Part shown: piece after piece, positions 34,744 to 43,072 of the stretch
Layout of the letters: each line of letters opens with the position of its first letter
Position numbering within the stretch: position 1 is the stretch's first letter
Assembly (NCBI GenBank): GCA_900110395.1
Contig: FODP01000026.1
Coordinates: forward strand, 1-64,000
DNA length: 64,000 nucleotides
Direction: 5' to 3'
Source: Rhodospirillales bacterium URHD0017
Lineage (GTDB): Bacteria > Pseudomonadota > Alphaproteobacteria > Reyranellales > Reyranellaceae
Translations under genes and position numbers: made by a program
Notes under the pieces: generated by a model
The model's input: the letters and a program-made list of their open reading frames with translations, nothing else
Databases searched by the model: none
What the model was told of the DNA's origin: nothing

Positions 34744-35955
34744 TCAACCATCCTCGCCCGGAAAGACGGGGCGTTCGATGATCATGCGGTAGCAATCGAG
34801 GCTGCCGCTCAGGAACTCGTACGCCGCACCCCACAGATAGAGCCGGAAGCGGCGATAGTTGAACTCGCCGAAACGGGCGATCACTTCCTGTCGGTTTTGA
34901 TCGAAGTTCTTCGCCCACTGCTGGAAGGTAAGGAAATAGCTGTAACGATCGTCGTGCAATTCGCGCACGCGCAGGGGGGTGCGGGCCATTTGTTCGAGAA
35001 GGTCATGCAGGACCAGAAAGGAATGGTTCCCGCCATAGATGTATTTGACCATGAAAGACGACAGCTCGTATTTCTTCGTGCACGCGCTGCCGTCGAGGAA
35101 GACCCGACCTCCGGGCTTCAGCAGCGACGTGAACTTGGCGCACACGGCGCCGTACTGCGGCAGATGTTCGATCACGCCCATGATCACGATGGCGTCGTAT
35201 TTTTCCGTGGTCTCGTAGGCCAGGAAGTCGCAGTCGATGACCGTCCAGTCTTGTCCCAGCTCGGCCGCGCGGCGCTCGAGATACGCCTTCGATTCCTTGG
35301 AGATGGTGAGGCCGGTGCACTTGATCCCGCGCTGCGAGGCATAGATGAACCACGCGCCCCAGCCCGGACCGATCTCGAGGATGCGGTCTCCCGGCTTCAG
35401 GCCGAGCTTCTCGAAACAATAGTCGAACTTCCTGACGGTCGCGGCGCTCAGCGTGTCATCGGGTCCGCTGTAGACGCCTTGCGTGTACATCGGATGGTCG
35501 CGATCGAGGAAGCTCAGGAAGAAGTCGGAATCGATGTCGTAGTGAGACGATATCGCCTTCCGGTTGGTCCGCACCTGGCCGAACAGCAGAGGCTGCAGGA
35601 AGCGCCACAGGGTGACGATGTAGTGCCGATCGCCCATGCCCCGACGGACCTCGAAGGGCCGCAGCATGTCGCCTTCGATGTCGACATGCCCCGCGACGTA
35701 GGCGTCGCCGACCCGCCCTTCGTCCATGCTGGCGAAGGCGCGCAGGGCCTGGCGGTTGCGCAGGGTGAGGGTGAAGCTCGGTGGCCCGTTGCCGAAGCTG
35801 CGGCGACGACCGTCTGGAAAGACGATCTCGAAAGGCGTTTGAGACTGCGTGAAGCGACTCAGGATTCGATCGACCAGCCCCGGAGACTGTGCGGCAGGCG
35901 CTGCCGCAATGCTTGCCGCGTTGGCAGTACTACTTGGCGACGCCTGATCGTTCAT
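34744..35955 (-). CDS. cfa: Cyclopropane-fatty-acyl-phospholipid synthase family protein
   Basis: 403 residues. The SAM motif ILEIGPGWGAW is near the middle. It is preceded by the family block SHYDIDSDFFLSFLD and YTQGVYSGPDDTL; after it comes GLTISKESKAYLERR. The N-terminal lipid-binding domain and an Ala/Ser-rich start (residues 5-25) precede it. The enzyme methylenates cis double bonds of membrane phospholipids. ATG 35955 has GGGAG six bases upstream, so the extra seven codons from a farther start are not used. It is convergent with ccdB (8-bp gap). Confidence 0.9.
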   Translation of the reverse strand: MNDQASPSSTANAASIAAAPAAQSPGLVDRILSRFTQSQTPFEIVFPDGRRRSFGNGPPSFTLTLRNRQALRAFASMDEGRVGDAYVAGHVDIEGDMLRPFEVRRGMGDRHYIVTLWRFLQPLLFGQVRTNRKAISSHYDIDSDFFLSFLDRDHPMYTQGVYSGPDDTLSAATVRKFDYCFEKLGLKPGDRILEIGPGWGAWFIYASQRGIKCTGLTISKESKAYLERRAAELGQDWTVIDCDFLAYETTEKYDAIVIMGVIEHLPQYGAVCAKFTSLLKPGGRVFLDGSACTKKYELSSFMVKYIYGGNHSFLVLHDLLEQMARTPLRVRELHDDRYSYFLTFQQWAKNFDQNRQEVIARFGEFNYRRFRLYLWGAAYEFLSGSLDCYRMIIERPVFPGEDG

Positions 35956-36082
35956 GTTCGCTCCCGGGGGTGGCAACAGCCGGCCTCTACAACATGGACT
36001 GCTTGTATGCCACAGACCTTCGAGTGACAGCAGCCCCTAGAAGCCCGTCGTCTGGGGGAACTAGGTTACTTTCCACACCACA

Positions 36083-36601
36083 TCATATCCGGCCCGCCGC
36101 CAGCGCGTTCGCCAGGATCGCCCTCACTCCAGCCCGATGAAACGGCAGTATCGCGCGCAGATAGGCTCTGCCGAGAGCATTGTGGGGGCTGACCACGGTC
36201 GACAGGGCAACGTGGGTCGCGCCTTGCACGCCGATCTTGCGCACCGATACACGGAAGTCGAGATGCTTGTCGTCGCCGCCCGTGACGATCTCGTCGTCGC
36301 TCTGCGCGATGAGGGTGAAGCGCGCGATCTTGTCGCCCACCTCATAGGCCGGCTTGATCTCGATCCCGTCGAGATCGGCCATCCGCGTGCGCCGTAGGCC
36401 GAGCGGCGCCACCAGGATGCCGCGCACCACCAGCAGCCATTTGGCCCAGCGTGGATGGTGGGCGAACAACGCCAAATAGAGCTCGTGCATCGCGAGGTCG
36501 CCGCGTCTCAGCGGCGCCTCGTAGGAGTCCCAATAGTAGAAGGTGCGGAGGTCGCCCAGGAAGGCGCTGTCGGGCGGCGCCTGTCGCCGGGCGACCTCCA
36601 T
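36083..36601 (-). CDS. DUF2867 domain-containing protein
   Basis: 172 residues. Features that match DUF2867 are FYYWDSYEAPLRR, LYLALFAHHPRWAKWLLVVR, LVAPLGLR, and ETGGDDKHLDF-like sequence (IVTGGDDKHLDFRVSV). The family is sometimes fused to NAD-binding domains; here it stands alone. Function unknown. It begins 10 bp after the LLM gene stop, so the two are likely co-transcribed. Confidence 0.8.
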   Translation of the reverse strand: MEVARRQAPPDSAFLGDLRTFYYWDSYEAPLRRGDLAMHELYLALFAHHPRWAKWLLVVRGILVAPLGLRRTRMADLDGIEIKPAYEVGDKIARFTLIAQSDDEIVTGGDDKHLDFRVSVRKIGVQGATHVALSTVVSPHNALGRAYLRAILPFHRAGVRAILANALAAGRI

Positions 36602-36611
36602 GCCGGCCGGA

Positions 36612-37718
36612 CTACTCGGCCGCGAGCTTCTTTGCCGACGGCTTGAGGTGCTGCACCTTGGGCATCACCTCCTTCGACAGGAGCTCGAGGGAGTGGTGCC
36701 AGGCCTTCGGATTGTCGGCGTAGTCGAAGCCGAAGACCAGCAGCTGCCCGAAACCACCGACCTCGTCGTAGATCTTCTCGATCTTCTCGATGACGGTCTT
36801 GGGCGAACCGATGATCCAGTTGTGCTTGGCGCAATAATCCGGCGTTACGTCGGAATCGGCGACGCCCGGATCGTGCTTCAGGTAGTCGAGGAAGCCGAAC
36901 TGGCCGAGCAGCGGCAGGAAGTACTCCCGCATCATGCGGCCCATGTAGGAGCCGGCCGAGAGCCTGAAGGCTTCTTCGTCGGTGTCGGCGACGAACACCT
37001 CGCGCACCATGCGCCACTCGCCGCGGTCGGGCGTGCGGCCGGCCCTGGCGGCGCCGATCTCGACGGCCTCCCAATGGCTGCCGACATAGGCCGGGCTGAG
37101 GTTGAGGCTCATCGGCAGGAAACCCTTCTCGCCGGCAAGCTTCAGCGTGTCGGAACCCTTGGAGAGGCCGGCGACGCCGATCGGCGGATGCGGAGCCTGG
37201 AGCGGCTTGATGTGCGGCTTCAGGAACTGGAACATCGTGTCGGGCTTGGTGACGTGCCAGAACTTGCCCTTGTAGTCGAACGGCTCGGGCGAGCTCCACA
37301 GCTTCAGGATGATCTCCAGCGCCTCGCGGGTCATGTCGCGATTGACGCCCGACATGCCGTCGACGTTGAACATCGCCCAGTCGCTGGGCAGGCCTGACGC
37401 CGCCACGCCGAAATTGAGCCGGCCGCCCGAGATGTGGTCGAGCATGGCGACGCGGTTGGCGAGCTCGGCGGGGGGGGGATAGGGCAGCAGGAAGCCGCCC
37501 GGACCCAACCGGATGTTCTTGGTCTGCATCAGGCCCTGCGCCACCAGCAGGTCGGGCGAGGGATGCGGTTCCCAGGGGGCGGTATGATGCTCGCCGATCC
37601 AGCATTCGGCAAAACCCAGCTCGTCGAGCCAGCGGATGACCTGCAGGTCCCACTCGTGCCCGTCCTTGAGCGGCCTCTCGGGTGGATGCGACGGCATCGT
37701 GAAATATCCGAACTGCAT
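36612..37718 (-). CDS. LLM class flavin-dependent oxidoreductase
   Basis: 368-residue bacterial-luciferase-like monooxygenase. MQFGYFTMPSHPP opens the TIM barrel; CWIGEHHTAPWEPHPSPDLL is the typical second strand (E-H-H), then NIRLGPGGFLLPY and ISGGRLNFGVAASGLPSDW. These enzymes use FMNH2 or F420 to oxidise small organic substrates. AGGAGG lies five bases before ATG 37718, which is decisive; the upstream open frame is discarded. It is divergent from the phosphodiesterase gene. Confidence 0.93.
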   Translation of the reverse strand: MQFGYFTMPSHPPERPLKDGHEWDLQVIRWLDELGFAECWIGEHHTAPWEPHPSPDLLVAQGLMQTKNIRLGPGGFLLPYPPPAELANRVAMLDHISGGRLNFGVAASGLPSDWAMFNVDGMSGVNRDMTREALEIILKLWSSPEPFDYKGKFWHVTKPDTMFQFLKPHIKPLQAPHPPIGVAGLSKGSDTLKLAGEKGFLPMSLNLSPAYVGSHWEAVEIGAARAGRTPDRGEWRMVREVFVADTDEEAFRLSAGSYMGRMMREYFLPLLGQFGFLDYLKHDPGVADSDVTPDYCAKHNWIIGSPKTVIEKIEKIYDEVGGFGQLLVFGFDYADNPKAWHHSLELLSKEVMPKVQHLKPSAKKLAAE

Positions 37719-37784
37719 CGTTTCCTCCTGAGTTATTGGGCGAAGTCGACTACCATCGGCCGGCAAGTGCAAGAGGGGCGATGC

Positions 37785-39035
37785 ATGGCTGGGTCTCGGC
37801 GGGCGGTGTTTTTGTGTTGCGATGGTCTCGGCCGCGACTGGGTGCGGCCCGAGACGACGCCCTACCTCGACAAGCTGCGCGGCGCCAGCCTGTGGTGCGG
37901 CGAGCACAATGCGGTGTTCCCCTCGGTCACCCGCGTGTCGGCCGCCTCGATCGCGACCGGCTGCCTGCCGGCGCGGCACGGCCTGCATGGCAACCGCATG
38001 GGCCTCAGGGAGGACGGCAGGATCGTCGTGCGCGACGTCGGCGCGCCCGATTTCCGCACTCACATGCGCCGCGCCACCGGCGGCACCCTCCTGGTGCCCT
38101 CGATCGCCGAGCGCGTCGCCAAGGCGGGTGGCTTCATCGCCTTCTCGAACGTCTCGCCAGGGGCGGCCTACTTTCTCGATCCCGAGCATTTCGGCCACAT
38201 CCATCACCGCGCGGGTTCGTTTGCGCCCGGCGGGAAGGGCATCGGCGCTCTCGACGTCACCCACGATTCCGCGGGCGACTGGGCGATGACCCAGCGCTTC
38301 TGCGGCGAGGTGCTGTCTGACGCCAAGCCGGCGGTCGCCTTCATCTGGATCTGCGATCCCGACCACACGCTGCATGCCGTGCCGCTGGGCTCGCCCGCGC
38401 ACACCGACGTGCTGCGCCAGGCCGATCGCTGCGTGGCGGAGGTCCATCGCACCATCGAGCGGCTGCGCAGCGAAGGCGAGGAGATCCTGCTGTTGGTCGG
38501 CTCCGACCACGGCCATGAGACGATTGGCGATGCCATCGATATCGAGGACTGGCTGGCCGCGCACGGCCTCAGGGATCTCTTGAACGCGGGCGACGTGGCG
38601 GTGGCGGGGCAGGGCACCTCGGCGCTGCTCTATGCGACCAACCGCGGACGGAGCCGCCTGCTCGGCATCGTCGAGGAGATCCGCCGCGCGCCATGGGCGG
38701 CCGACGTCCTGGTCGATGGCGACCTCGCGGCGAAGGGCTTTACGGCCGATGGCGTCGTCGCCGCCGTCGACATGGGACGCCAGGGCGAGGCAAACCCCTA
38801 TGGCGTGCCCGGGCGGCGCTGGATGGCGACGGAAGGCAAGGCCGTGCCGATCGGCTGCGGCCAGCATGGCGGCCTGGGAGCGGACGAGACGCGGCCGTTC
38901 CTGATGGTCAATGACGGGCGGTCCTCGGGCACGCTGCAGCAGGCGACCAGCCTCGTAGACATCGCGCCGACCATATCGCGTTTCCTCGGGCTGCCGCTCG
39001 CGGGCTTCGACGGCTCGCCGTTGCCGCTGAACTGA
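37785..39035 (+). CDS. Alkaline phosphatase family protein (nucleotide pyrophosphatase/phosphodiesterase-like)
   Basis: 416 residues. The N-terminus AVFLCCDGLGRDWV gives the first metal Asp; FPSVTRVSAASIATGC has the nucleophile Thr in the NPP-like position; then HGLHGNRM. The second metal site is LLVGSDHGHETIGDA and the C-terminal part contains CGQHGG. No signal peptide, so it is intracellular, which is unusual for this superfamily. GAGGGG lies before ATG 37785. The natural phosphoester is unknown. Confidence 0.87.
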   Translation: MAGSRRAVFLCCDGLGRDWVRPETTPYLDKLRGASLWCGEHNAVFPSVTRVSAASIATGCLPARHGLHGNRMGLREDGRIVVRDVGAPDFRTHMRRATGGTLLVPSIAERVAKAGGFIAFSNVSPGAAYFLDPEHFGHIHHRAGSFAPGGKGIGALDVTHDSAGDWAMTQRFCGEVLSDAKPAVAFIWICDPDHTLHAVPLGSPAHTDVLRQADRCVAEVHRTIERLRSEGEEILLLVGSDHGHETIGDAIDIEDWLAAHGLRDLLNAGDVAVAGQGTSALLYATNRGRSRLLGIVEEIRRAPWAADVLVDGDLAAKGFTADGVVAAVDMGRQGEANPYGVPGRRWMATEGKAVPIGCGQHGGLGADETRPFLMVNDGRSSGTLQQATSLVDIAPTISRFLGLPLAGFDGSPLPLN

Positions 39036-39051
39036 CGCGTCATGCTCTTCC

Positions 39052-39096
39052 GGACCGCGCGCTGGGTCGCGTCTGACGCGACCTAGCGCGCGGTCC
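39052..39096. repeat. Inverted repeat between convergent phosphodiesterase and cupin genes
   Basis: 21-bp arms 39052-39072 and 39076-39096 start GGACCGCGCGCTGGGTCG, with one mismatch and a three-base CTG loop. The outer GGACCGCGCG/CGCGCGGTCC matches the inner arms of the element at 14940-15061. A CATGCTCTTCC flank is on its left. Likely bidirectional terminator. Confidence 0.8.
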
Positions 39097-39100
39097 TCGC

Positions 39101-39553
39101 CTAGAGCGGATTAGGCCCAAGCACTTCCCAGCCGGACTCCTCCAACCGCTTCTTGAGCTCGCCCTCGTCCGGCCGCTCGACCATCTCCTCGACGAAGCGG
39201 CCGGCGCCGGCTGGAGTATAGAGGAACACGACTCGGCCCGGCCCGGTGCCGCTGTTTTTCCAAGCATGCGGCACGTTGCGCGGCAGGAAGGCGCAGGTGC
39301 CCGGTCCGCCGGCGATCACCTGCTCGCCGATCTTGAACGTGAACTCACCCTCGAGCACCCAGGCGATCTCGTCGCTGTCACGATGCAGGTGAAGCCAGCT
39401 GTTCTTGGAGCCGGCCGGCACCGCCTGCTCGAACAGGGTCACGCTCCCGCCGGTCTCGCGACCGAACAGCTTCATCGACAAGACCTGGCCCGACGCTTCC
39501 GTGAGATGCTTGCCGCCGCCTGGTGGGATCACGACACTATTGTTCTTGAACAT
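39101..39553 (-). CDS. Cupin domain-containing protein (second of a pair)
   Basis: 150 residues forming a single cupin barrel. Cupin motif 1 is HLHRDSDEIAWVLEG, with metal-ligand histidines and a Glu, and motif 2 is PRNVPHAWKNSG. The closing residues are charged (EEMVERPDEGELKKRLE). The start is ATG 39553, with GAGAGG well placed; ATG 39568 would overlap the previous gene by ATGA and is possible. It is the downstream partner of another cupin gene. Function unknown; many such proteins are dioxygenases or sugar-binding regulators. Confidence 0.83.
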   Translation of the reverse strand: MFKNNSVVIPPGGGKHLTEASGQVLSMKLFGRETGGSVTLFEQAVPAGSKNSWLHLHRDSDEIAWVLEGEFTFKIGEQVIAGGPGTCAFLPRNVPHAWKNSGTGPGRVVFLYTPAGAGRFVEEMVERPDEGELKKRLEESGWEVLGPNPL

Positions 39554-39564
39554 GGCGACCTCTC

Positions 39565-39972
39565 TCATGCTGGCACGCGCACAAACGGCCGTGGGTCGTC
39601 GACGTCGTTATCGATGTTCTCGCCGGGCACGACGACGCTCAGGGTCGTTGCACCGTCCGCCGAGCGAAAGCGGTGCCATAGGCCCGGCGGAACGATGACC
39701 AGCATGCCCTCGCCGATCGTGTAGGACCGCGGCCCGTCGTCTTCGACGATGTCGAGGATCGCGCTCCCTTCGAGCACCCAGACCAGCTCATCCGCGGGAT
39801 GGGTCTCCCAATGGCCCTTGCCGGCGGACTTGCCGAGAAGGAGCAGCCCGTCGCGGTAGCGGGCCAGGTCCGCCGTGCTGCCCTTGCGCTCCGCGCGCGT
39901 GGTCTTCGGCGTCTTGCCTCGGAACATCGTGAGCTCGGCGGCTTCTGCGTTGACATCGATGATGGTCGGCAT
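39565..39972 (-). CDS. Cupin domain-containing protein (first of a pair)
   Basis: 135 residues, one cupin barrel: motif 1 HWETHPADELVWVLEG, motif 2 PPGLWHRFRS. GGAGG lies five bases before ATG 39972, so the longer open frame is rejected. The two cupins share HxxxDE..WVLEG but are otherwise different in length and ends. It is divergent from the LysR remnant, which may once have controlled it. Confidence 0.83.
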   Translation of the reverse strand: MPTIIDVNAEAAELTMFRGKTPKTTRAERKGSTADLARYRDGLLLLGKSAGKGHWETHPADELVWVLEGSAILDIVEDDGPRSYTIGEGMLVIVPPGLWHRFRSADGATTLSVVVPGENIDNDVDDPRPFVRVPA

Positions 39973-40111
39973 CCTGTCCTCCATCGGCTCCATCGCTGCG
40001 CCAGTGTAGGGCCACGCTTTTGTTGCGGTGATCTTCGATATTGGAGACCACCGAAACGTTTTCGTGGCACCCGCCCTGTGGTACGACTGGTGAAGCCAGA
40101 AGGATCGCGCA

Positions 40112-40386
40112 ATGGCTGCTCGCCCACCCTCCAAGGGCCAGGCCATGGACTGGGACGGTGTCCGCGTGTTCCTCGCCGTTGCGCGGCACGGCTCTTTGCG
40201 GGCCGCGCACTGTCGGCGACGCCCATCCCGTCCTGGAGCGGCTCGGCGCGCCGAGCCCGAGCTCGATGCGACCTACTGGATGATCGTCCACCGCGATCTG
40301 CGCGCGCCCCTTGCGTGCGCGCGGCGATCGACTGGGTGCGGCATGCCTTCGCCGAGCAGCGGGACGTCATCGGCGGAGATGCTTAG
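40112..40386 (+). pseudogene. LysR-type regulator remnant (internal deletion)
   Basis: From ATG 40145 the text MDWDGVRVFLAVARHGSLRAA is the start of a LysR HTH (quoted in parts: VRVFLAVARHGSL). After about residue 22 similarity stops. Another frame ending at 40386 reads CVRAAIDWVRHAFAEQRDVI, the usual C-terminal end of such regulators, preceded by ATYWMIVHRDLRA in the first frame. So both termini survive and roughly 200 codons between them are gone, with a frame change. It is divergent from the cupin pair and immediately before the dioxygenase. Confidence 0.75.
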
Positions 40387-40434
40387 TTGTCGACTGCGCC
40401 AAGCCGTGCCACGCTCGGCAGACGATCGACCAAG

Positions 40435-41286
40435 ATGGCGACGAGGGTGGCTGTGCAGATCAGGCCTTTGAGTTCGCATACGGGCGCCGAGGTGCTGGGG
40501 ATCGACCTCACGCAGCCGGTTTCCGAGTCAGATCGCGCCGCGATGAACCGCGCCTTCGTCGAGCGCAGCGTGTTGGTGGTCCGCGACCAGGCGCTGACGC
40601 CGCCGCAGGTCGTCGAGGCGGTCGGCCTGTTCGGCACGATCTTTCCGCAGCAGAACACGAAATTCGCGATCGCGGACTGCCCGCAGATCCACTACGTCTC
40701 CAACCAGGATCGCTTCCCCGACGGACGTCGCTACATTCCCGGCGACGGCTGGCATACCGACCATTCGAACGCCGTGCGCCCGCCCAAGGCCACGGTGCTG
40801 CATGCCGTGCAGCTGCCCGACAAGGGCGGCGACACCCAGTACGCCAACATGGCCGCAGCCTATGCCGCCCTGCCGTCCGCCACCCGGGAGCGCCTGGCGC
40901 CCCTGATGGGCATCCACGTCTATCAGAGCAGCCACAGCGCCCGAAAGCTGATGGGGCTGAACGAGACCGACCAGGAACGCGTGCCCAATGCCGTGCTGCA
41001 TCCCCTGGTGCGCACCCATCCGGAGAGCGGCGCGAAGTCGATCTACCTCAACCCGATCCGCATCGAAGGCATTTTGGGCCTCGACCATAAGGAAGCCCTG
41101 CCGCTGCTCGACGAGCTTCTCGCGTACGGCACCGACGAGCGCTTCCAGTACCGTCATGCCTGGAAGCCGGGCGACCTCGTGATGTGGGACAACCGCTGCC
41201 TGCTGCACAAGGCCAACGGCGACTACGACATGGGCCAGGTGCGCTATCTCTATCGCGTCATGCTGCAAGGCGACGTGCCGAGATAG
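40435..41286 (+). CDS. TauD/TfdA family dioxygenase
   Basis: 284 residues of the Fe(II)/2-oxoglutarate-dependent type. The metal triad is visible as His and Asp of WHTDHSN and the distal His of NRCLLHKANGDYD; the 2-oxoglutarate Arg is in GQVRYLYRV. N-terminal: GAEVLGIDLTQPVS. Related enzymes release sulphite from taurine or cleave aryloxyalkanoates; the substrate is open. ATG 40435 lacks a good ribosome binding site. TTG at 40387, right after the LysR relic stop, is an alternative. Confidence 0.9.
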   Translation: MATRVAVQIRPLSSHTGAEVLGIDLTQPVSESDRAAMNRAFVERSVLVVRDQALTPPQVVEAVGLFGTIFPQQNTKFAIADCPQIHYVSNQDRFPDGRRYIPGDGWHTDHSNAVRPPKATVLHAVQLPDKGGDTQYANMAAAYAALPSATRERLAPLMGIHVYQSSHSARKLMGLNETDQERVPNAVLHPLVRTHPESGAKSIYLNPIRIEGILGLDHKEALPLLDELLAYGTDERFQYRHAWKPGDLVMWDNRCLLHKANGDYDMGQVRYLYRVMLQGDVPR

Positions 41287-41317
41287 GCGTGCGAGAGTTC
41301 TTCATGTGGGGGAAGGT

Positions 41318-41701
41318 ATGAAGACGCGCTTCGTTGTCCTGGTTTCCATGATGGTCGGCGTTGCGCTGGGGGCCGCTGCCGTGCAGGCGCTTCATGCGCA
41401 GGCCAGGCCGCCGGCTTTTGTCGTCGGCGAGATCGATGTGAAGGACGCAGCGATGCTGGACAAGGAGTACGTCCCCAACGCGTCAAAGGTAGTGCGCGAT
41501 GGCGGCGGCAAGTATCTCGTGGCCGGCGGTAAATCCGTCTCGTTCTACGGCGAGCCGCCCAGGCGTATCGCCATCATGGCTTTCGAAAATCTGGAGAAGG
41601 CCGAAGCCGCCTTCAATTCCGCCGCCTACAAGCAGGCCAAGGCGGTCGGCGACAAGTATGCGACGTTCCGGATCTATGCCGTCGAAGGTGTGACGCCGTA
41701 A
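41318..41701 (+). CDS. DUF1330 domain-containing exported protein
   Basis: 127 residues: an N-terminal signal peptide (hydrophobic 5-23, cleavage near LHAQA) and a DUF1330 (dimeric alpha-beta barrel) domain with FVVGEIDVKD, GGKYLVAGG and RIAIMAFENLEKAEA. Most DUF1330 proteins are cytosolic, so the signal peptide is of note. GGGGAAGG sits directly before ATG 41318. It follows the dioxygenase by 31 bp, probably in one operon. Confidence 0.88.
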   Translation: MKTRFVVLVSMMVGVALGAAAVQALHAQARPPAFVVGEIDVKDAAMLDKEYVPNASKVVRDGGGKYLVAGGKSVSFYGEPPRRIAIMAFENLEKAEAAFNSAAYKQAKAVGDKYATFRIYAVEGVTP

Positions 41702-41737
41702 CCCACGACGTGCAATTTGCGATCCGGTGGCGCTGGT

Positions 41738-41821
41738 GTGTCGATCGCAATGCCGGGCTTTGCCGACAAGCTCATCGACGAGCAGGCTGCGGCCGCGGTC
41801 AACTACCGCGCGCCGCACGGA
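41738..41821 (+). pseudogene. Fragment resembling the C-terminal end of a cytochrome c domain
   Basis: The frame gives VSIAMPGFADKLIDEQAAA and then VNY, close to the methionine-loop and final helix of class I cytochromes c (MPxFxxxLSDxQIAxVxNY). There is no CXXCH upstream and no start. It sits in a 217-bp stretch between the DUF1330 and nitrilase genes in which I see no intact gene. Probably debris of a deleted gene. Confidence 0.5.
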
Positions 41822-41918
41822 CGCTCCTTAAGGATCTCCCCGACGACGTTTCGCCTCAATTCAAGTACGTTCAAGCAGGTCTCGGTCAACCAACGAACAC
41901 GAAGCACGGAGACGACAA

Positions 41919-42833
41919 TTGACAAAGTGGACGGGCGCTTACACGTACGACACAGCGCCGTCGGCAACCGGCGCGCCTTCCCGTCTCAAGGTGGCAACCT
42001 GTCAGATTCCGGTCGAGCACGACATCGATCGTAATGTCCGGCAAATCCTGGATCTCATGCAACAGGCGGCTGCGGCTGGTGCTGACGTCGCACACTTCCC
42101 GGAGTGTGCTCTTTCCGGCTACGGCCCCGCATCATGGCCGAATTGGGAAGGCTTCGCGTGGTCCTCGGTAGATGCGGCAATCGAAGCCATACGTGACCAA
42201 GCGCGCGCAAAAGGCATCTGGGTGGTGACTGGCTCGGTCCACCGGGCCAGCGCGCAGGCACGACCGACGAACTCCCTGCTTGTCATCGATCGGCACGGCG
42301 CGATCGTGGGTCGGTACGACAAGCGACGCTGCTCGCTGAACGATCTTCGCGCATTCGCGCCGGGCGAGAGGCAGCTCATCGTAGACATTGAAGGGGTGCG
42401 TTGCGGCTTCCTGATCTGCCTCGACTGGTCGTTCCCCGAGCTTTGGATCGAGTACGCCGGGCAGGTCGAACTGATCTTCCACTCCTGCGTTGCTGACAAC
42501 TGGCGACGCGACAAGAACGAAGCGCACACGATACCGCCTCTGATGCAGGGGTATGCCTGGCTGAATTCATACGCGATCAGTGTGTCCAACTCCTGCCGGC
42601 CCTCGCAGTCCTTTGCGAGCTTCTGGGTTGAACGCAGCGGGCACGCTGGGGGATGCGCTACCGCCAACGAAACCGGCTTCGTCCTCAACGCGCTCGCGGA
42701 TGATCCGGAACAGGACCGTTTTTTCGGCGCCGTTCGAAGCTTCCGCGACTCTGCCACCAACGGCAGTCTCTATGCGCCACACCGTCCAGATGGGCATGCA
42801 CCGGTTCAACCGAGAGAGAAATCCAGCTCCTAG
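41919..42833 (+). CDS. Carbon-nitrogen hydrolase (nitrilase superfamily) protein
   Basis: 304 residues. The catalytic triad is recognisable: Glu in HFPECALSGYGP, Lys in GRYDKRRC, Cys in CGFLICLDWSFPE. These enzymes hydrolyse amides or nitriles. The start is TTG at 41919 with GGAGA about seven bases upstream; the next ATG is well inside the fold. Codon use is visibly AT-richer than in neighbouring genes, suggesting acquisition. The C-terminal ~40 residues are hydrophilic and unlike the family. Confidence 0.85.
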   Translation: MTKWTGAYTYDTAPSATGAPSRLKVATCQIPVEHDIDRNVRQILDLMQQAAAAGADVAHFPECALSGYGPASWPNWEGFAWSSVDAAIEAIRDQARAKGIWVVTGSVHRASAQARPTNSLLVIDRHGAIVGRYDKRRCSLNDLRAFAPGERQLIVDIEGVRCGFLICLDWSFPELWIEYAGQVELIFHSCVADNWRRDKNEAHTIPPLMQGYAWLNSYAISVSNSCRPSQSFASFWVERSGHAGGCATANETGFVLNALADDPEQDRFFGAVRSFRDSATNGSLYAPHRPDGHAPVQPREKSSS

Positions 42834-43013
42834 TTCGGCCAGACGCTGAACCGGCGGTTGCTGGCATTTTGCTGGCATCGCCCTCCAACGACCCCCAAGG
42901 GGGTGTGCCGCTGGTTGCATTTTGACGCTCTATGGCACGCAAAAATTAAGCAAGCACCATCCGCGTGGCGAGACTTGCCATTGTAGAGAACTGGAGTTAT
43001 ATTTGAGTTATGA

Positions 43014-43052
43014 GTGACCTGCGGTATCGCCCATCCGAGTACCGCAGGTCAC
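43014..43052 (-). terminator. Hairpin downstream of the aldehyde dehydrogenase gene
   Basis: GTGACCTGCGGTA (43014-43026) pairs with TACCGCAGGTCAC (43040-43052) around a 13-base loop. It lies 20 bp past the leftward dehydrogenase stop. The sequence beyond, in the leftward direction, is AT-rich but has no clean U-run. The 42834-43013 stretch holds no recognisable gene. Confidence 0.6.
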
Positions 43053-43072
43053 GAACGCCAGGCGCAGAAGCC

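Noticed and set aside
42834..43013. Possible integrase end or attachment site in the AT-rich stretch right of the nitrilase gene
   Set aside because: No tRNA, direct repeat or integrase similarity that I can support.
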